Source of the DNA: Pseudophaeobacter sp965641885
GTDB taxonomy: Bacteria; Pseudomonadota; Alphaproteobacteria; Rhodobacterales; Rhodobacteraceae
Assembly: GCA_965641885.1 (NCBI GenBank)
Contig: OZ282574.1
Span: 4,402,001 to 4,466,000 of the forward strand
Direction of reading: 5' to 3'
DNA: 64,000 nt
In this document: positions 26,180-34,087 of the stretch, piece after piece
How the letters are laid out: each line of letters opens with the position of its first letter
Position numbering within the stretch: the first letter of the stretch is position 1
Position numbers and translations under genes: made by a program
The notes under the pieces: generated by a model
Seen by the model: the letters and a program-made list of their open reading frames with translations, nothing else
What the model was told of the DNA's origin: nothing
The model's database searches: none

Positions 26180-26285
26180 GTTTGATCCCTTTAACTTACT
26201 AAGGCGATTACCCGAGGCTTGAACCCGTTTTGGCATCCAGGCCCCGATTTTGTTGCAGTGGGGTCTGCACCTCACTGCTGCACGG

Positions 26286-26317
26286 CGTATATAGGGAGCG
26301 GAATATGCCCCTGCAAG
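26286..26317 (-). promoter_or_regulatory. RpoH (sigma32)-type promoter of dnaK
   Basis: On the minus strand CTTG, 18 bp, then CCTATATACG. This matches the alphaproteobacterial RpoH consensus CTTG-N17/18-CYTATNTNNG at every fixed position, at the expected distance upstream of dnaK. Confidence 0.8.
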
Positions 26318-26391
26318 CGTCAGAACGCATCGCTAAATGCGATTCACAGCGCTTTTTTGCACGGGATGTGGTTAAGAATGGAATAATCATC

Positions 26392-26994
26392 ATGAGCGTG
26401 CTGCGATTGCGTGGGTTTCAGATCTACAAGTCCCACCTTGATTCAGAGGCGCAGCGCGTTCTGGTCGAGTCTTTGCGCCCTGTTTTGCGCGCCGCGCCGC
26501 TGTTTTCGCCTTCGGTTCCGGGGGGTGGAAAAATGTCGGTGCGCATGACCTCGGCGGGGAGGTTTGGCTGGTTCGCCGATGAAGCCGGGTATCGCTATGC
26601 CGAAAACCACCCCAAAGGCACAGGCTGGCCTGCTATTCCCGCCCCCATTCTGGCGATCTGGCGCGATCTTACCGGCCTAGAGCGGCAGCCAGACTCGTGC
26701 CTGCTGAATTATTATGGTCAGGATGCCAAAATGGGCCTGCATCAGGACAAGGACGAGGCGGATTTCTCTTTTCCCGTGGTCTCGATCAGCCTGGGCGATG
26801 ATGGCATGTTCCGCATGGGCGATGCGCGCCGTGGTGGCAAGACCGATGCGATCTGGCTGAATTCAGGCGATGTGGTGGTGATGGGCGGTGAGGCGCGGCT
26901 CAACTATCATGGGCTGGACCGGATCCGGTTTGGCTCGTCCCGGCTGTTGCCAAAGGGCGGACGTATCAATCTGACCCTGCGGGTGGTGACCTGA
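26392..26994 (+). CDS. alkB: Alpha-ketoglutarate-dependent DNA repair dioxygenase AlkB
   Basis: A 200-residue Fe(II)/2-oxoglutarate dioxygenase that oxidatively removes alkyl lesions such as 1-methyladenine and 3-methylcytosine. The iron ligands are seen as His-x-Asp in GLHQDKDEADFSFP and His in LNYHGLDRI, with the 2-oxoglutarate-binding arginines in GRINLTLRVV. SCLLNYYGQDAKMG and DGMFRMGD are AlkB marks. The ATG at 26392 gives the usual family length; more upstream codons run into the divergent dnaK leader. Confidence 0.93.
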   Translation: MSVLRLRGFQIYKSHLDSEAQRVLVESLRPVLRAAPLFSPSVPGGGKMSVRMTSAGRFGWFADEAGYRYAENHPKGTGWPAIPAPILAIWRDLTGLERQPDSCLLNYYGQDAKMGLHQDKDEADFSFPVVSISLGDDGMFRMGDARRGGKTDAIWLNSGDVVVMGGEARLNYHGLDRIRFGSSRLLPKGGRINLTLRVVT

Positions 26995-27060
26995 CGAGGG
27001 CGGGTGGTGACATGAGAGGGGCGCGCCTGACCTGCAGGCGGCCCTATCCGCAGCGTCAGA

Positions 27061-27882
27061 TTAGCGGCGGGCATTCCAGCTGATCGAGGCGTGACGGCGG
27101 GTGTAGAAATCGCCCATCAACCCGATCATGACCAGCCCCACCGCAACCCAGGCGGCATATGGCCAGTTGCTGTAGTGCGGGTTGTAATTGATAAAGACAA
27201 ATCCCCGCGCCTGATCGATGCAATGGAACAAGGGGTTCCAATCAAACATCGCCAGCATAAAGCTGGGCAGGGTATTAGCGAGAAACATCTTGCCCGAGGC
27301 GACCATATTGGCGCGCTGATAGATGGTGGTGAGAATGCCGACAATGCCGGGGGCCCAGGGTTTGAGCACCAGAAAGACCAGACCAACGGCTGCGCCAGTG
27401 ACCCAGGCGAGCAGGATCATGCCATAGGCCTGAATGGGTTGTTCGATTTCCAAGGGGGTAAAGGCGACATGGTATACAAAGAGAATGAGAAATAAAGAGA
27501 TCGTCTGGATATAGAGGGACCCAAGTGCGGCAGAAAGAATAGCCACCATCGTATTCATCGGCGCATGCTGCATCATCGGGCTTGCAGGGCCCTCGGCACC
27601 GGCGACGGCGCCCACTGTTTTTGTATGGGTCAGAAACAGGAAGATACCCGACATCACATAGAGCAGGAAATCCCCTCGGATCGCCGAGCCTCTCATGCCG
27701 AGAATAGAAAACATTGCGTAAAACACGGCAACAAACATCACCGCTTGCATGATATTGAGCGCGAGCGCGATCAGGGCATTGTTGTGCTTTGAGCGCACGC
27801 TGCGCACGATGGAGTGAAACACCACCTCAGAAAGCGAGACGGCGCCGGAAAACCACGTTTGCTGCTTGCGCACCTGAAACAT
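27061..27882 (-). CDS. ABC-2 type polysaccharide exporter permease, isolated
   Basis: A 273-residue membrane protein of the Wzm/KpsM/TagG type with about six hydrophobic segments (ALALNIMQAVMFVAVFYAMF, LLYVMSGIFLFLTHTKTVGA, AILSAALGSLYIQTISLFLILFVYHVAF, AYGMILLAWVTGAAVGLVFLVL, YAAWVAVGLVMIGLM). The motif FDWNPLFHCIDQARGFVFINYNPHY is typical of polysaccharide exporter permeases. The start is the ATG before FQVRKQQTWF; a TTG at 27990 would add 36 residues. No ATP-binding partner is adjacent, so it must pair with a distant one. Glycan genes begin 4 kb away. Confidence 0.82.
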   Translation of the reverse strand: MFQVRKQQTWFSGAVSLSEVVFHSIVRSVRSKHNNALIALALNIMQAVMFVAVFYAMFSILGMRGSAIRGDFLLYVMSGIFLFLTHTKTVGAVAGAEGPASPMMQHAPMNTMVAILSAALGSLYIQTISLFLILFVYHVAFTPLEIEQPIQAYGMILLAWVTGAAVGLVFLVLKPWAPGIVGILTTIYQRANMVASGKMFLANTLPSFMLAMFDWNPLFHCIDQARGFVFINYNPHYSNWPYAAWVAVGLVMIGLMGDFYTRRHASISWNARR

Positions 27883-28016
27883 TTTGCCTGCAATCTGTGC
27901 TATGGGCCAAATAGACCCGGTCGATACCCTAATGGACTTCTTGATGATCCAACTGCGACCCAGCATAAGGGTGCGGAAGGAAATTTTCAATTAACCCTTT
28001 TGGGGAGAGCAGCCAG

Positions 28017-28814
28017 ATGACCTATGAAGAGCTTATTCCAGTGATCCGCCGTCTGGCGATCGAAGCGGGCAGCAAGATCATGGAAATATACAATTCCGAT
28101 GATTTTGACGTGAAGGTAAAATCCGACGACAGCCCGGTGACGGCCGCGGATGAGGCCGCAGATGCTTTGATCTCTGCAGGTCTGCGCAGCGCCTTTCCGG
28201 ATCTGATGCTGGTGACCGAAGAGCAGTCCGATTCGCACAAGGCGCAGGGCCACACCTTTTTGATCGTCGATCCGCTGGACGGCACCAAGGAATTCATCCA
28301 CCGCCGCGGCGATTTCACAGTGAACATTGCGCTGGTAGAGCAGGGCGTGCCAACCCGTGGTGTGGTCTATGCCCCAGCCAAACAGCGGATGTTCTTTACC
28401 CTTGCAGATGGCTCGGCTGTTGAAGAAACTGGCGCGTTCGACCCGCAGGTCATTGGCGCGACAAGCCCGATCCGGGTGGCCAAAAGCGACAATGCGGCCC
28501 TGATGGTGGTGGCGTCAAAATCACACCGGGACCAGGCCACCGAAGACTACATTGGCAAATATGCCGTCAAGGACAGCAAAAGCGCGGGCTCTTCGCTGAA
28601 GTTCTGTCTGGTGGCTACTGGCGAAGCGGATATTTACCCCCGGGTTGGCCGCACCATGGAATGGGACACGGCGGCAGGTCACGCGGTTCTCTCCGGTGCT
28701 GGCGGCAAAGTGGTCCGTTTTGATGATCACGCGCCGCTGATGTACGGCAAGGAAGGCTATGCGAACCCCTTCTTTATCGCCACTGCTCCTGATGTTGATC
28801 TGAAAGAAGCCTGA
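28017..28814 (+). CDS. cysQ: 3'(2'),5'-bisphosphate nucleotidase
   Basis: A 265-residue inositol-monophosphatase-fold enzyme that hydrolyses 3'-phosphoadenosine 5'-phosphate (PAP), the product of PAPS-dependent reactions, to AMP. Metal-binding motifs are DPLDGTKEFIHRRGDFTVNIAL (about residue 83) and WDTAAGHAVLSGAGG near residue 218. The last base overlaps the first of kdsB (TGATG), so the two are coupled. PAP removal fits the sulfotransferase gene 8 kb downstream. Confidence 0.93.
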   Translation: MTYEELIPVIRRLAIEAGSKIMEIYNSDDFDVKVKSDDSPVTAADEAADALISAGLRSAFPDLMLVTEEQSDSHKAQGHTFLIVDPLDGTKEFIHRRGDFTVNIALVEQGVPTRGVVYAPAKQRMFFTLADGSAVEETGAFDPQVIGATSPIRVAKSDNAALMVVASKSHRDQATEDYIGKYAVKDSKSAGSSLKFCLVATGEADIYPRVGRTMEWDTAAGHAVLSGAGGKVVRFDDHAPLMYGKEGYANPFFIATAPDVDLKEA

Positions 28815-29614
28815 TGTCTGTTCTGATTGTCATTCCTGCCCGCTATGCCTCGACCCGTTATCCCGGCAAGCCCCTGGTAGAGCTTACCGGCGCTGCGGGG
28901 GATAAGCGCACCCTGATCGAACGCTCCTGGCGTGCGGCCTGTGCGGTGCAGGGGGTCGACCGCGTGGTTGTGGCCACGGATGATGATCGGATCCGGCAGG
29001 CCGCAGAGGGGTTCGGCGCCGAGGTTGTGATGACCTCGGAAAGCTGTGCCAATGGCACCGAGCGCTGCGCCGAGGCCCATGCGGCGCTGGGCGGCCAGTA
29101 TGAGGTGGTGGTAAATTTGCAGGGCGATGCGCCGCTCACACCGCATTGGTTCATCGAGGATCTGGTCCAAGGACTGCGTGCGGCGCCGAGCATGGGGCTG
29201 GCGACACCGGTGCTGCAGTGTGATGGCGACACGCTCAACAGTATGCTGGCGGATCGCGCGGCGGGCCGGGTTGGCGGCACCACGGCCGTTTTTGGCAGCG
29301 ACCACAGCGGGCTCTATTTCTCCAAAGAGGTGGTGCCCTTTTGCGCCGAACGTTTTGAAGGCGCAGACAGGACACCGGTGTTTCACCATGTTGGCGTCTA
29401 TGCCTACCGGCCGGATGCGCTGGCAGCCTATCCCGGTTGGCCGACCGGGCCACTGGAACAGCTCGAAGGACTGGAGCAGCTGCGCTTTTTGGAGAACGCC
29501 CACAAGATCCTCTGTGTCGAGGTTGAGGCGCGTGGCCGCGAATTCTGGGAGCTGAACAATCCCGAAGATGTGGAGCGTATTGAGGCGATGATGACCAAAA
29601 TGGGCGATTTATAG
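28814..29614 (+). CDS. kdsB: 3-deoxy-manno-octulosonate cytidylyltransferase
   Basis: A 266-residue enzyme that activates Kdo to CMP-Kdo for lipid A/LPS core assembly. It has the nucleotidyltransferase start VIPARYASTRYPGKPL, VVATDDDRI, NLQGDAPLTP with the metal-binding aspartate, and FHHVGVYAYRPDAL. Coupled to cysQ by a one-base overlap. kdsD, an earlier step of the pathway, lies at 40.9 kb on the other strand. Confidence 0.92.
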   Translation: MSVLIVIPARYASTRYPGKPLVELTGAAGDKRTLIERSWRAACAVQGVDRVVVATDDDRIRQAAEGFGAEVVMTSESCANGTERCAEAHAALGGQYEVVVNLQGDAPLTPHWFIEDLVQGLRAAPSMGLATPVLQCDGDTLNSMLADRAAGRVGGTTAVFGSDHSGLYFSKEVVPFCAERFEGADRTPVFHHVGVYAYRPDALAAYPGWPTGPLEQLEGLEQLRFLENAHKILCVEVEARGREFWELNNPEDVERIEAMMTKMGDL

Positions 29615-29857
29615 CCCGTTGCCGAGCGTTTGTGATACAGTCGCAGCCAGCATTTTATGCAAGGGAGTTGAGCTGTGTCATGAAGCAGTTTTAAGATGTC
29701 TCTATGGCCTTGGAAGCAAAACAGCCTGACCATGCGATGCAGCTCTGAGGAATGCACGCTTGTTTGGAAGGCCATAAAATAGTATCGGCGGTTTAAAGGC
29801 GATGCTTCTGTATTTGAAACATGTAGGCCCTTTAGGGCAGATGAGTGAGAAGAAACC

Positions 29858-30751
29858 ATGCGTAAAAAAGTGACAAAAGCAATTTTTCCGGTTGCCGGTC
29901 TGGGCACGCGTTTCTTGCCAGCCACCAAATCGGTGCCAAAAGAAATTATGACATTGGTGGACCGCCCGCTGGTGCAATACGCCATCGACGAGGCGCGCGC
30001 TGCCGGCATCAAGGAATTTATCTTTGTCACATCACGGGGCAAAGGCGCGCTGGAGGATTATTTTGACCACGCGCCAGTGCTGGAGCAGGAACTTCGCAAA
30101 AAGGGCAAAGACGATCTTTTGGAGATCCTGAAAGACACCAATATGGAAAGTGGTGCCATCGCCTATATCCGCCAGCATCGTGCGCTGGGTCTGGGTCACG
30201 CGGTCTGGTGCGCCCGCCGTCTTATTGCCAACGAGCCCTTTGCCGTGATCCTGCCCGACGATGTCATTGCGGCGGAAACACCCTGCCTCAAACAGATGGT
30301 TGAGGCCTATGAGGAAATCGGCGGCAATATGGTTGCAGCCATGGAGGTGGCGCCGGAAAGAACCAGCTCTTACGGGGTGCTGGACATCAAAGAAGACATG
30401 GGATCGGTGGTCTCGGTCAAAGGCATGGTGGAAAAACCCAAAGCGGCAGATGCACCTTCCAATCTGGCGGTGATCGGTCGCTATATTCTGGGGCCCTCGG
30501 TGCTGCGCAATCTGCAACAGCTCAAGTCCGGCGCCGGCGGCGAGATCCAATTGACCGACGCTATTGCCCAGGACATTGGCACCGATGTGCCGGTCAGCGG
30601 CTACAGGTTTAAGGGCGAGCGGTTTGACTGCGGCTCCAAAGCGGGCTTTTTGCAGGCGACCGTCTCCTTTGCGCTCTCCCGCCCGGAGCTGCGCGATGAT
30701 TTGATGAACTACATTACCAAAGTGGCGCAGGTCGACAAAGCAGCCGAGTGA
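29858..30751 (+). CDS. galU: UTP-glucose-1-phosphate uridylyltransferase
   Basis: A 297-residue enzyme making UDP-glucose for surface glycans. The nucleotide-binding start is AIFPVAGLGTRFLPATKSVPKE, followed by LALGHAVWCARR, ILPDDVIAAE and VEKPKAADAPSNLAVIGRY, all standard for bacterial GalU. A 243-bp intergenic space precedes it and probably carries its promoter. galE follows after 52 bp. Confidence 0.95.
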   Translation: MRKKVTKAIFPVAGLGTRFLPATKSVPKEIMTLVDRPLVQYAIDEARAAGIKEFIFVTSRGKGALEDYFDHAPVLEQELRKKGKDDLLEILKDTNMESGAIAYIRQHRALGLGHAVWCARRLIANEPFAVILPDDVIAAETPCLKQMVEAYEEIGGNMVAAMEVAPERTSSYGVLDIKEDMGSVVSVKGMVEKPKAADAPSNLAVIGRYILGPSVLRNLQQLKSGAGGEIQLTDAIAQDIGTDVPVSGYRFKGERFDCGSKAGFLQATVSFALSRPELRDDLMNYITKVAQVDKAAE

Positions 30752-30803
30752 TTTTGACCACGGTTGTGCCGCAGCGCAGGACCTTTTGAGGACGTAATCT
30801 GAC

Positions 30804-31787
30804 GTGAAGACAGTTCTTGTGACCGGAGGAGCCGGATATATCGGCTCGCATGCCTGCAAAGCGCTTAGGGCGGCAGGCTATACGCCCGTGACCTTTGATA
30901 ATCTTGTGACCGGCTGGAAAGATGCCGTGAAATTTGGCCCCTTTGAGCTGGGCGATTTGCAGGATCGTGCCCGGCTGGATGAGGTTTTTGCCACGCATAA
31001 GCCCGTGGCGGTGATGCATTTTGCAGCGCTCAGCCAGGTCGGCGAAGCCATGAGCGAGCCGGGGCGCTATTGGGCCAATAACACGGGTGGCTCGCTGAAC
31101 CTGATCGAGGCTGCTGTCGCGGCCAACTGTCTGGATTTTGTCTTTTCCTCCACCTGTGCCACCTATGGCGAGCACGACAATGTGGTGCTTGATGAGAACA
31201 CGCCGCAGCTGCCACTGAATGCCTATGGCGCGTCCAAGCGCGCGGTCGAAGACATCCTCAAGGATTTTGGCGCCGCCTACGGTCTGCGCTCGGTGATCTT
31301 TCGCTATTTCAACGTGGCGGGCGCCGACCCTGAGGCCGAAGTGGGCGAGTTCCATCGTCCCGAAACCCATCTGGTGCCGTTGGTGCTGGATGCGATTGAT
31401 GGCAAACGCGACGCCCTGACCATTTTTGGCACTGATTATGACACGCCTGATGGCACCTGCATCCGCGATTATGTGCATGTCTGCGATCTGGTCGATGCGC
31501 ATGTTCTGGGACTCAAATGGCTGGAGGCAGACAAGGGCTCGCAGGTGTTTAACCTGGGCACCGGATCCGGCTTTTCTGTGCGCGAGGTCATGGACCGGGG
31601 CGCCGCTGTCACGGGCCGCCCTGTGCCCTGTAACACCGGTCCGCGCCGCGCTGGGGACTGTACCAAACTGGTCTCTGGCTCGACCCGCGCCATCACCGAT
31701 CTTGGCTGGGAGCCGCGTCGCTCCAGTCTGGACATGATGATCGCGGACGCCTGGAAATGGCACCAGATGGGCCATTACGAGGCCTGA
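30804..31787 (+). CDS. galE: UDP-glucose 4-epimerase
   Basis: A 327-residue short-chain dehydrogenase-type epimerase converting UDP-glucose to UDP-galactose. It has NAD-binding TGGAGYIGSHACKAL, the catalytic serine/threonine in FSSTCATYG and YGASKRAVE with the YxxxK pair, then FRYFNVAGADP. It starts at GTG, with GAGGA upstream. A glycosyltransferase gene begins one base after the stop, which suggests that galU-galE feed the following glycan genes. Confidence 0.95.
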   Translation: MKTVLVTGGAGYIGSHACKALRAAGYTPVTFDNLVTGWKDAVKFGPFELGDLQDRARLDEVFATHKPVAVMHFAALSQVGEAMSEPGRYWANNTGGSLNLIEAAVAANCLDFVFSSTCATYGEHDNVVLDENTPQLPLNAYGASKRAVEDILKDFGAAYGLRSVIFRYFNVAGADPEAEVGEFHRPETHLVPLVLDAIDGKRDALTIFGTDYDTPDGTCIRDYVHVCDLVDAHVLGLKWLEADKGSQVFNLGTGSGFSVREVMDRGAAVTGRPVPCNTGPRRAGDCTKLVSGSTRAITDLGWEPRRSSLDMMIADAWKWHQMGHYEA

Positions 31788-31788
31788 T

Positions 31789-32829
31789 ATGCAGCCTGTC
31801 AGCGCAACCGCCCTCACGCCGCCCGGATGGCGGGCGCGGTATGTGTTGCGTCTGAAACGGCGGCGTCTGCTGTGGCGGGCTCTGCGGGCACGTCACCAGC
31901 TGCACTGCCTGCTAGATCGCAGCGCAGCGATCAAATCAGATGATTTGCTGGTGTTTGTGGTGCTGCGCAATGAGAGCGCCCGCCTGCCGTTTTTCCTTGA
32001 TTACTACCGTGCGCTGGGCGTGGCGCATTTTCTGGTGGTGGACAATGGCAGCAGTGATGGCAGCGACAGCTATCTGGTGGCGCAACAGGATGTGTCTCTG
32101 TGGCAGACCGGGGCGGGTTACCGTGCCGCGCGCTTTGGGCTGGACTGGAGCACCTGGCTGCAGGTGCGCTATGGCCACAACCATTGGTGCCTGACGGTCG
32201 ATGCGGATGAGTTGCTGGTCTATGACGGCATTGAGCAGCATGATCTGCCGACGCTGACCCGGCATCTGGAGGCGCGCGACATTCAGGGCTTTGGCGCGAT
32301 GATGCTGGATCTCTATCCCCAGGGGTCCTTGGGCCAGCAAAGCTATGCGCCGGGACAGGATCCGCGAGAGGTTCTGAACTGGTTTGATGCCGCGCCCTAC
32401 CGCGCCAGTCGTCAGGCGCCCATGGGAAACCTCTGGCTGCAGGGGGGCGCGCGCGAAAGGGCGTTTTTCGCCGCCACACCCAGCCGGTCCCCAACCCTGA
32501 ACAAGATCCCGCTGGTGAAATGGCAGCGCAGCTATGCCTATGTGAACTCGACCCACGCGCTGCTGCCTTTTGCATTGAATGGTTTGTATGACGGGCCGGG
32601 GGGAGATCAGCCTGCCGGCGTGTTGTTGCACACCAAATTTTTACCGGAAATTGTTTCCAAATCGGCAACGGAAAAGCAGCGCCAGCAGCACTTTCATACG
32701 CCGCAGGATTTTGATCACTACTATGACGACGTGGCAGCCGCACCAGACCTTTGGACTGAAAACTCTCAGCAATATATAGGGCCGGACCAGCTGTGCCGCC
32801 TGGACCTGATGCCAAAACTGCACCTTTAG
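31789..32829 (+). CDS. Glycosyltransferase family 2-like protein (Glyco_tranf_2_4 type), copy 1
   Basis: 346 residues. An N-terminal basic stretch precedes FVVLRNESARLPFFLDYYRALGVAHFLVVDNGSSDGS, the nucleotide-sugar fold, and the metal-binding motif VDADELLVYDG. The C-terminal half contains NKIPLVKW..YAYVNSTH and LLHTKFL. It starts one base after galE. It is a clear paralogue of the gene at 33077, so they probably arose by duplication and may add related sugars. Donor and acceptor are unknown. No membrane segment is seen. Confidence 0.85.
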   Translation: MQPVSATALTPPGWRARYVLRLKRRRLLWRALRARHQLHCLLDRSAAIKSDDLLVFVVLRNESARLPFFLDYYRALGVAHFLVVDNGSSDGSDSYLVAQQDVSLWQTGAGYRAARFGLDWSTWLQVRYGHNHWCLTVDADELLVYDGIEQHDLPTLTRHLEARDIQGFGAMMLDLYPQGSLGQQSYAPGQDPREVLNWFDAAPYRASRQAPMGNLWLQGGARERAFFAATPSRSPTLNKIPLVKWQRSYAYVNSTHALLPFALNGLYDGPGGDQPAGVLLHTKFLPEIVSKSATEKQRQQHFHTPQDFDHYYDDVAAAPDLWTENSQQYIGPDQLCRLDLMPKLHL

Positions 32830-33076
32830 CGGTATCACTGCCAGATCACAGGCGCGCCTGTCCGGGATCTGGCGGGTCCGGGATGGTATGTAACTGTTTC
32901 TAAATCCGTTGTTCATAGTGTTTTTCCGTGACATATTAAGGCACAGGATCGGGAGCTGTTGCGGCGCAGGTTTTTAGCGGGCTTTTTCCCGGATCGTTCT
33001 GTCGAAATTTACCATCGAGATCTGTCTCACCGGGAATTCCCCTTTGAGCGTTTCTGTCAACGGGCATGGAGGTGTT

Positions 33077-34087
33077 GTGGGAATTTGGGATTCTTACCGT
33101 ATGCGTGTCCGGCGCAGGCACAGGCTCCTTCGGGCGGCGCGCAAATCGCGTGAGCTGACCTGCCTGCAGGACAACACGGCCTCCATCCGGCCCAGCGACG
33201 TTTTGTTGGTCTCAACCATGCGCAATGAGCAGATCCGCCTGCCATATTTCCTCGACTATTACCGCGGGCTGGGGATCAACCACTTCTTGTTTGTCGACAA
33301 TGGCTCTGAGGATGGCACGGCAGACTATCTGGCGGGCATGGCGGATGTGTCGCTGTGGCAGACCCATGCCAGCTATCGCAAGTCCAATTTCGGCGTCGAC
33401 TGGATGAACCACCTTAAACGCAAATATGCCCATGGGCATTGGGTGCTGGTGGTGGACCCGGATGAGCTGTTTATCTACCCGTTCTGTGACACCCGGCCCA
33501 TTCAGGCCCTGACGGACTGGCTGGATAATTCGGCGATCCGCAGTTTCTCGGCGATGTTGATTGATACCTACCCAAAGGGGCGCATCAGTGATGTGCCCTA
33601 TCAGGCTGGGCAAAACCCGCTGGATATCGCCAACTGGTTCGACAGTGGCAACTACACCATCAGCAAGAACCTGATGTATGGCAATCTCTGGATTCAGGGA
33701 GGGCCACGGGCCCGGGTGTTTTTTGCGGATGAGCCGAAAAAGGCGCCGGCCCTGAACAAAACACCGCTGGTAAAGTGGGACCACCGCTATGCCTATGTTA
33801 GCTCCACCCATGCGATTTTGCCGCGCGGGCTTAATCAGGTCTATGAGACCGATGGCGGTGAAAAAGCCAGTGGCGCGCTGCTGCATACCAAATTCCTCGA
33901 CACCTTTGGCACCAAGGCGAAAGAAGAGCTGCAGCGCAGTGAGCACTATGCCGGGTCGCGTGAATACAAGGCCTATGCCGACAGCCTGGAGCAACAGCCC
34001 GATCTCTGGTGCAAATGGAGCGAGAAATACATCAACTGGCGCCAGCTGGAAATTCTGGGGCTGATGTCCAAGGGGAACTGGGCATGA
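33077..34087 (+). CDS. Glycosyltransferase family 2-like protein (Glyco_tranf_2_4 type), copy 2
   Basis: 336 residues, paralogous to the gene at 31789: TMRNEQIRLPYFLDYYRGLGINHFLFVDNGSEDG, VDPDELFIYP, NKTPLVKW..YAYVSSTH and LLHTKFLD correspond in order. The GTG start at 33077 is preferred because GGAGG stands 4 bp before it; a TTG 33 bp upstream is also open. A 247-bp gap separates it from copy 1. The stop overlaps the next gene (ATGA). Substrate unknown. Confidence 0.85.
   Translation: MGIWDSYRMRVRRRHRLLRAARKSRELTCLQDNTASIRPSDVLLVSTMRNEQIRLPYFLDYYRGLGINHFLFVDNGSEDGTADYLAGMADVSLWQTHASYRKSNFGVDWMNHLKRKYAHGHWVLVVDPDELFIYPFCDTRPIQALTDWLDNSAIRSFSAMLIDTYPKGRISDVPYQAGQNPLDIANWFDSGNYTISKNLMYGNLWIQGGPRARVFFADEPKKAPALNKTPLVKWDHRYAYVSSTHAILPRGLNQVYETDGGEKASGALLHTKFLDTFGTKAKEELQRSEHYAGSREYKAYADSLEQQPDLWCKWSEKYINWRQLEILGLMSKGNWA

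Noticed and set aside
25106..26185. Open frame of 359 codons on the plus strand opposite dnaK
   Set aside because: A known artefact of dnaK codon use; no ribosome site and no recognisable protein. Similar long opposite-strand frames over ade, amn, nusA and infB were dropped for the same reason.
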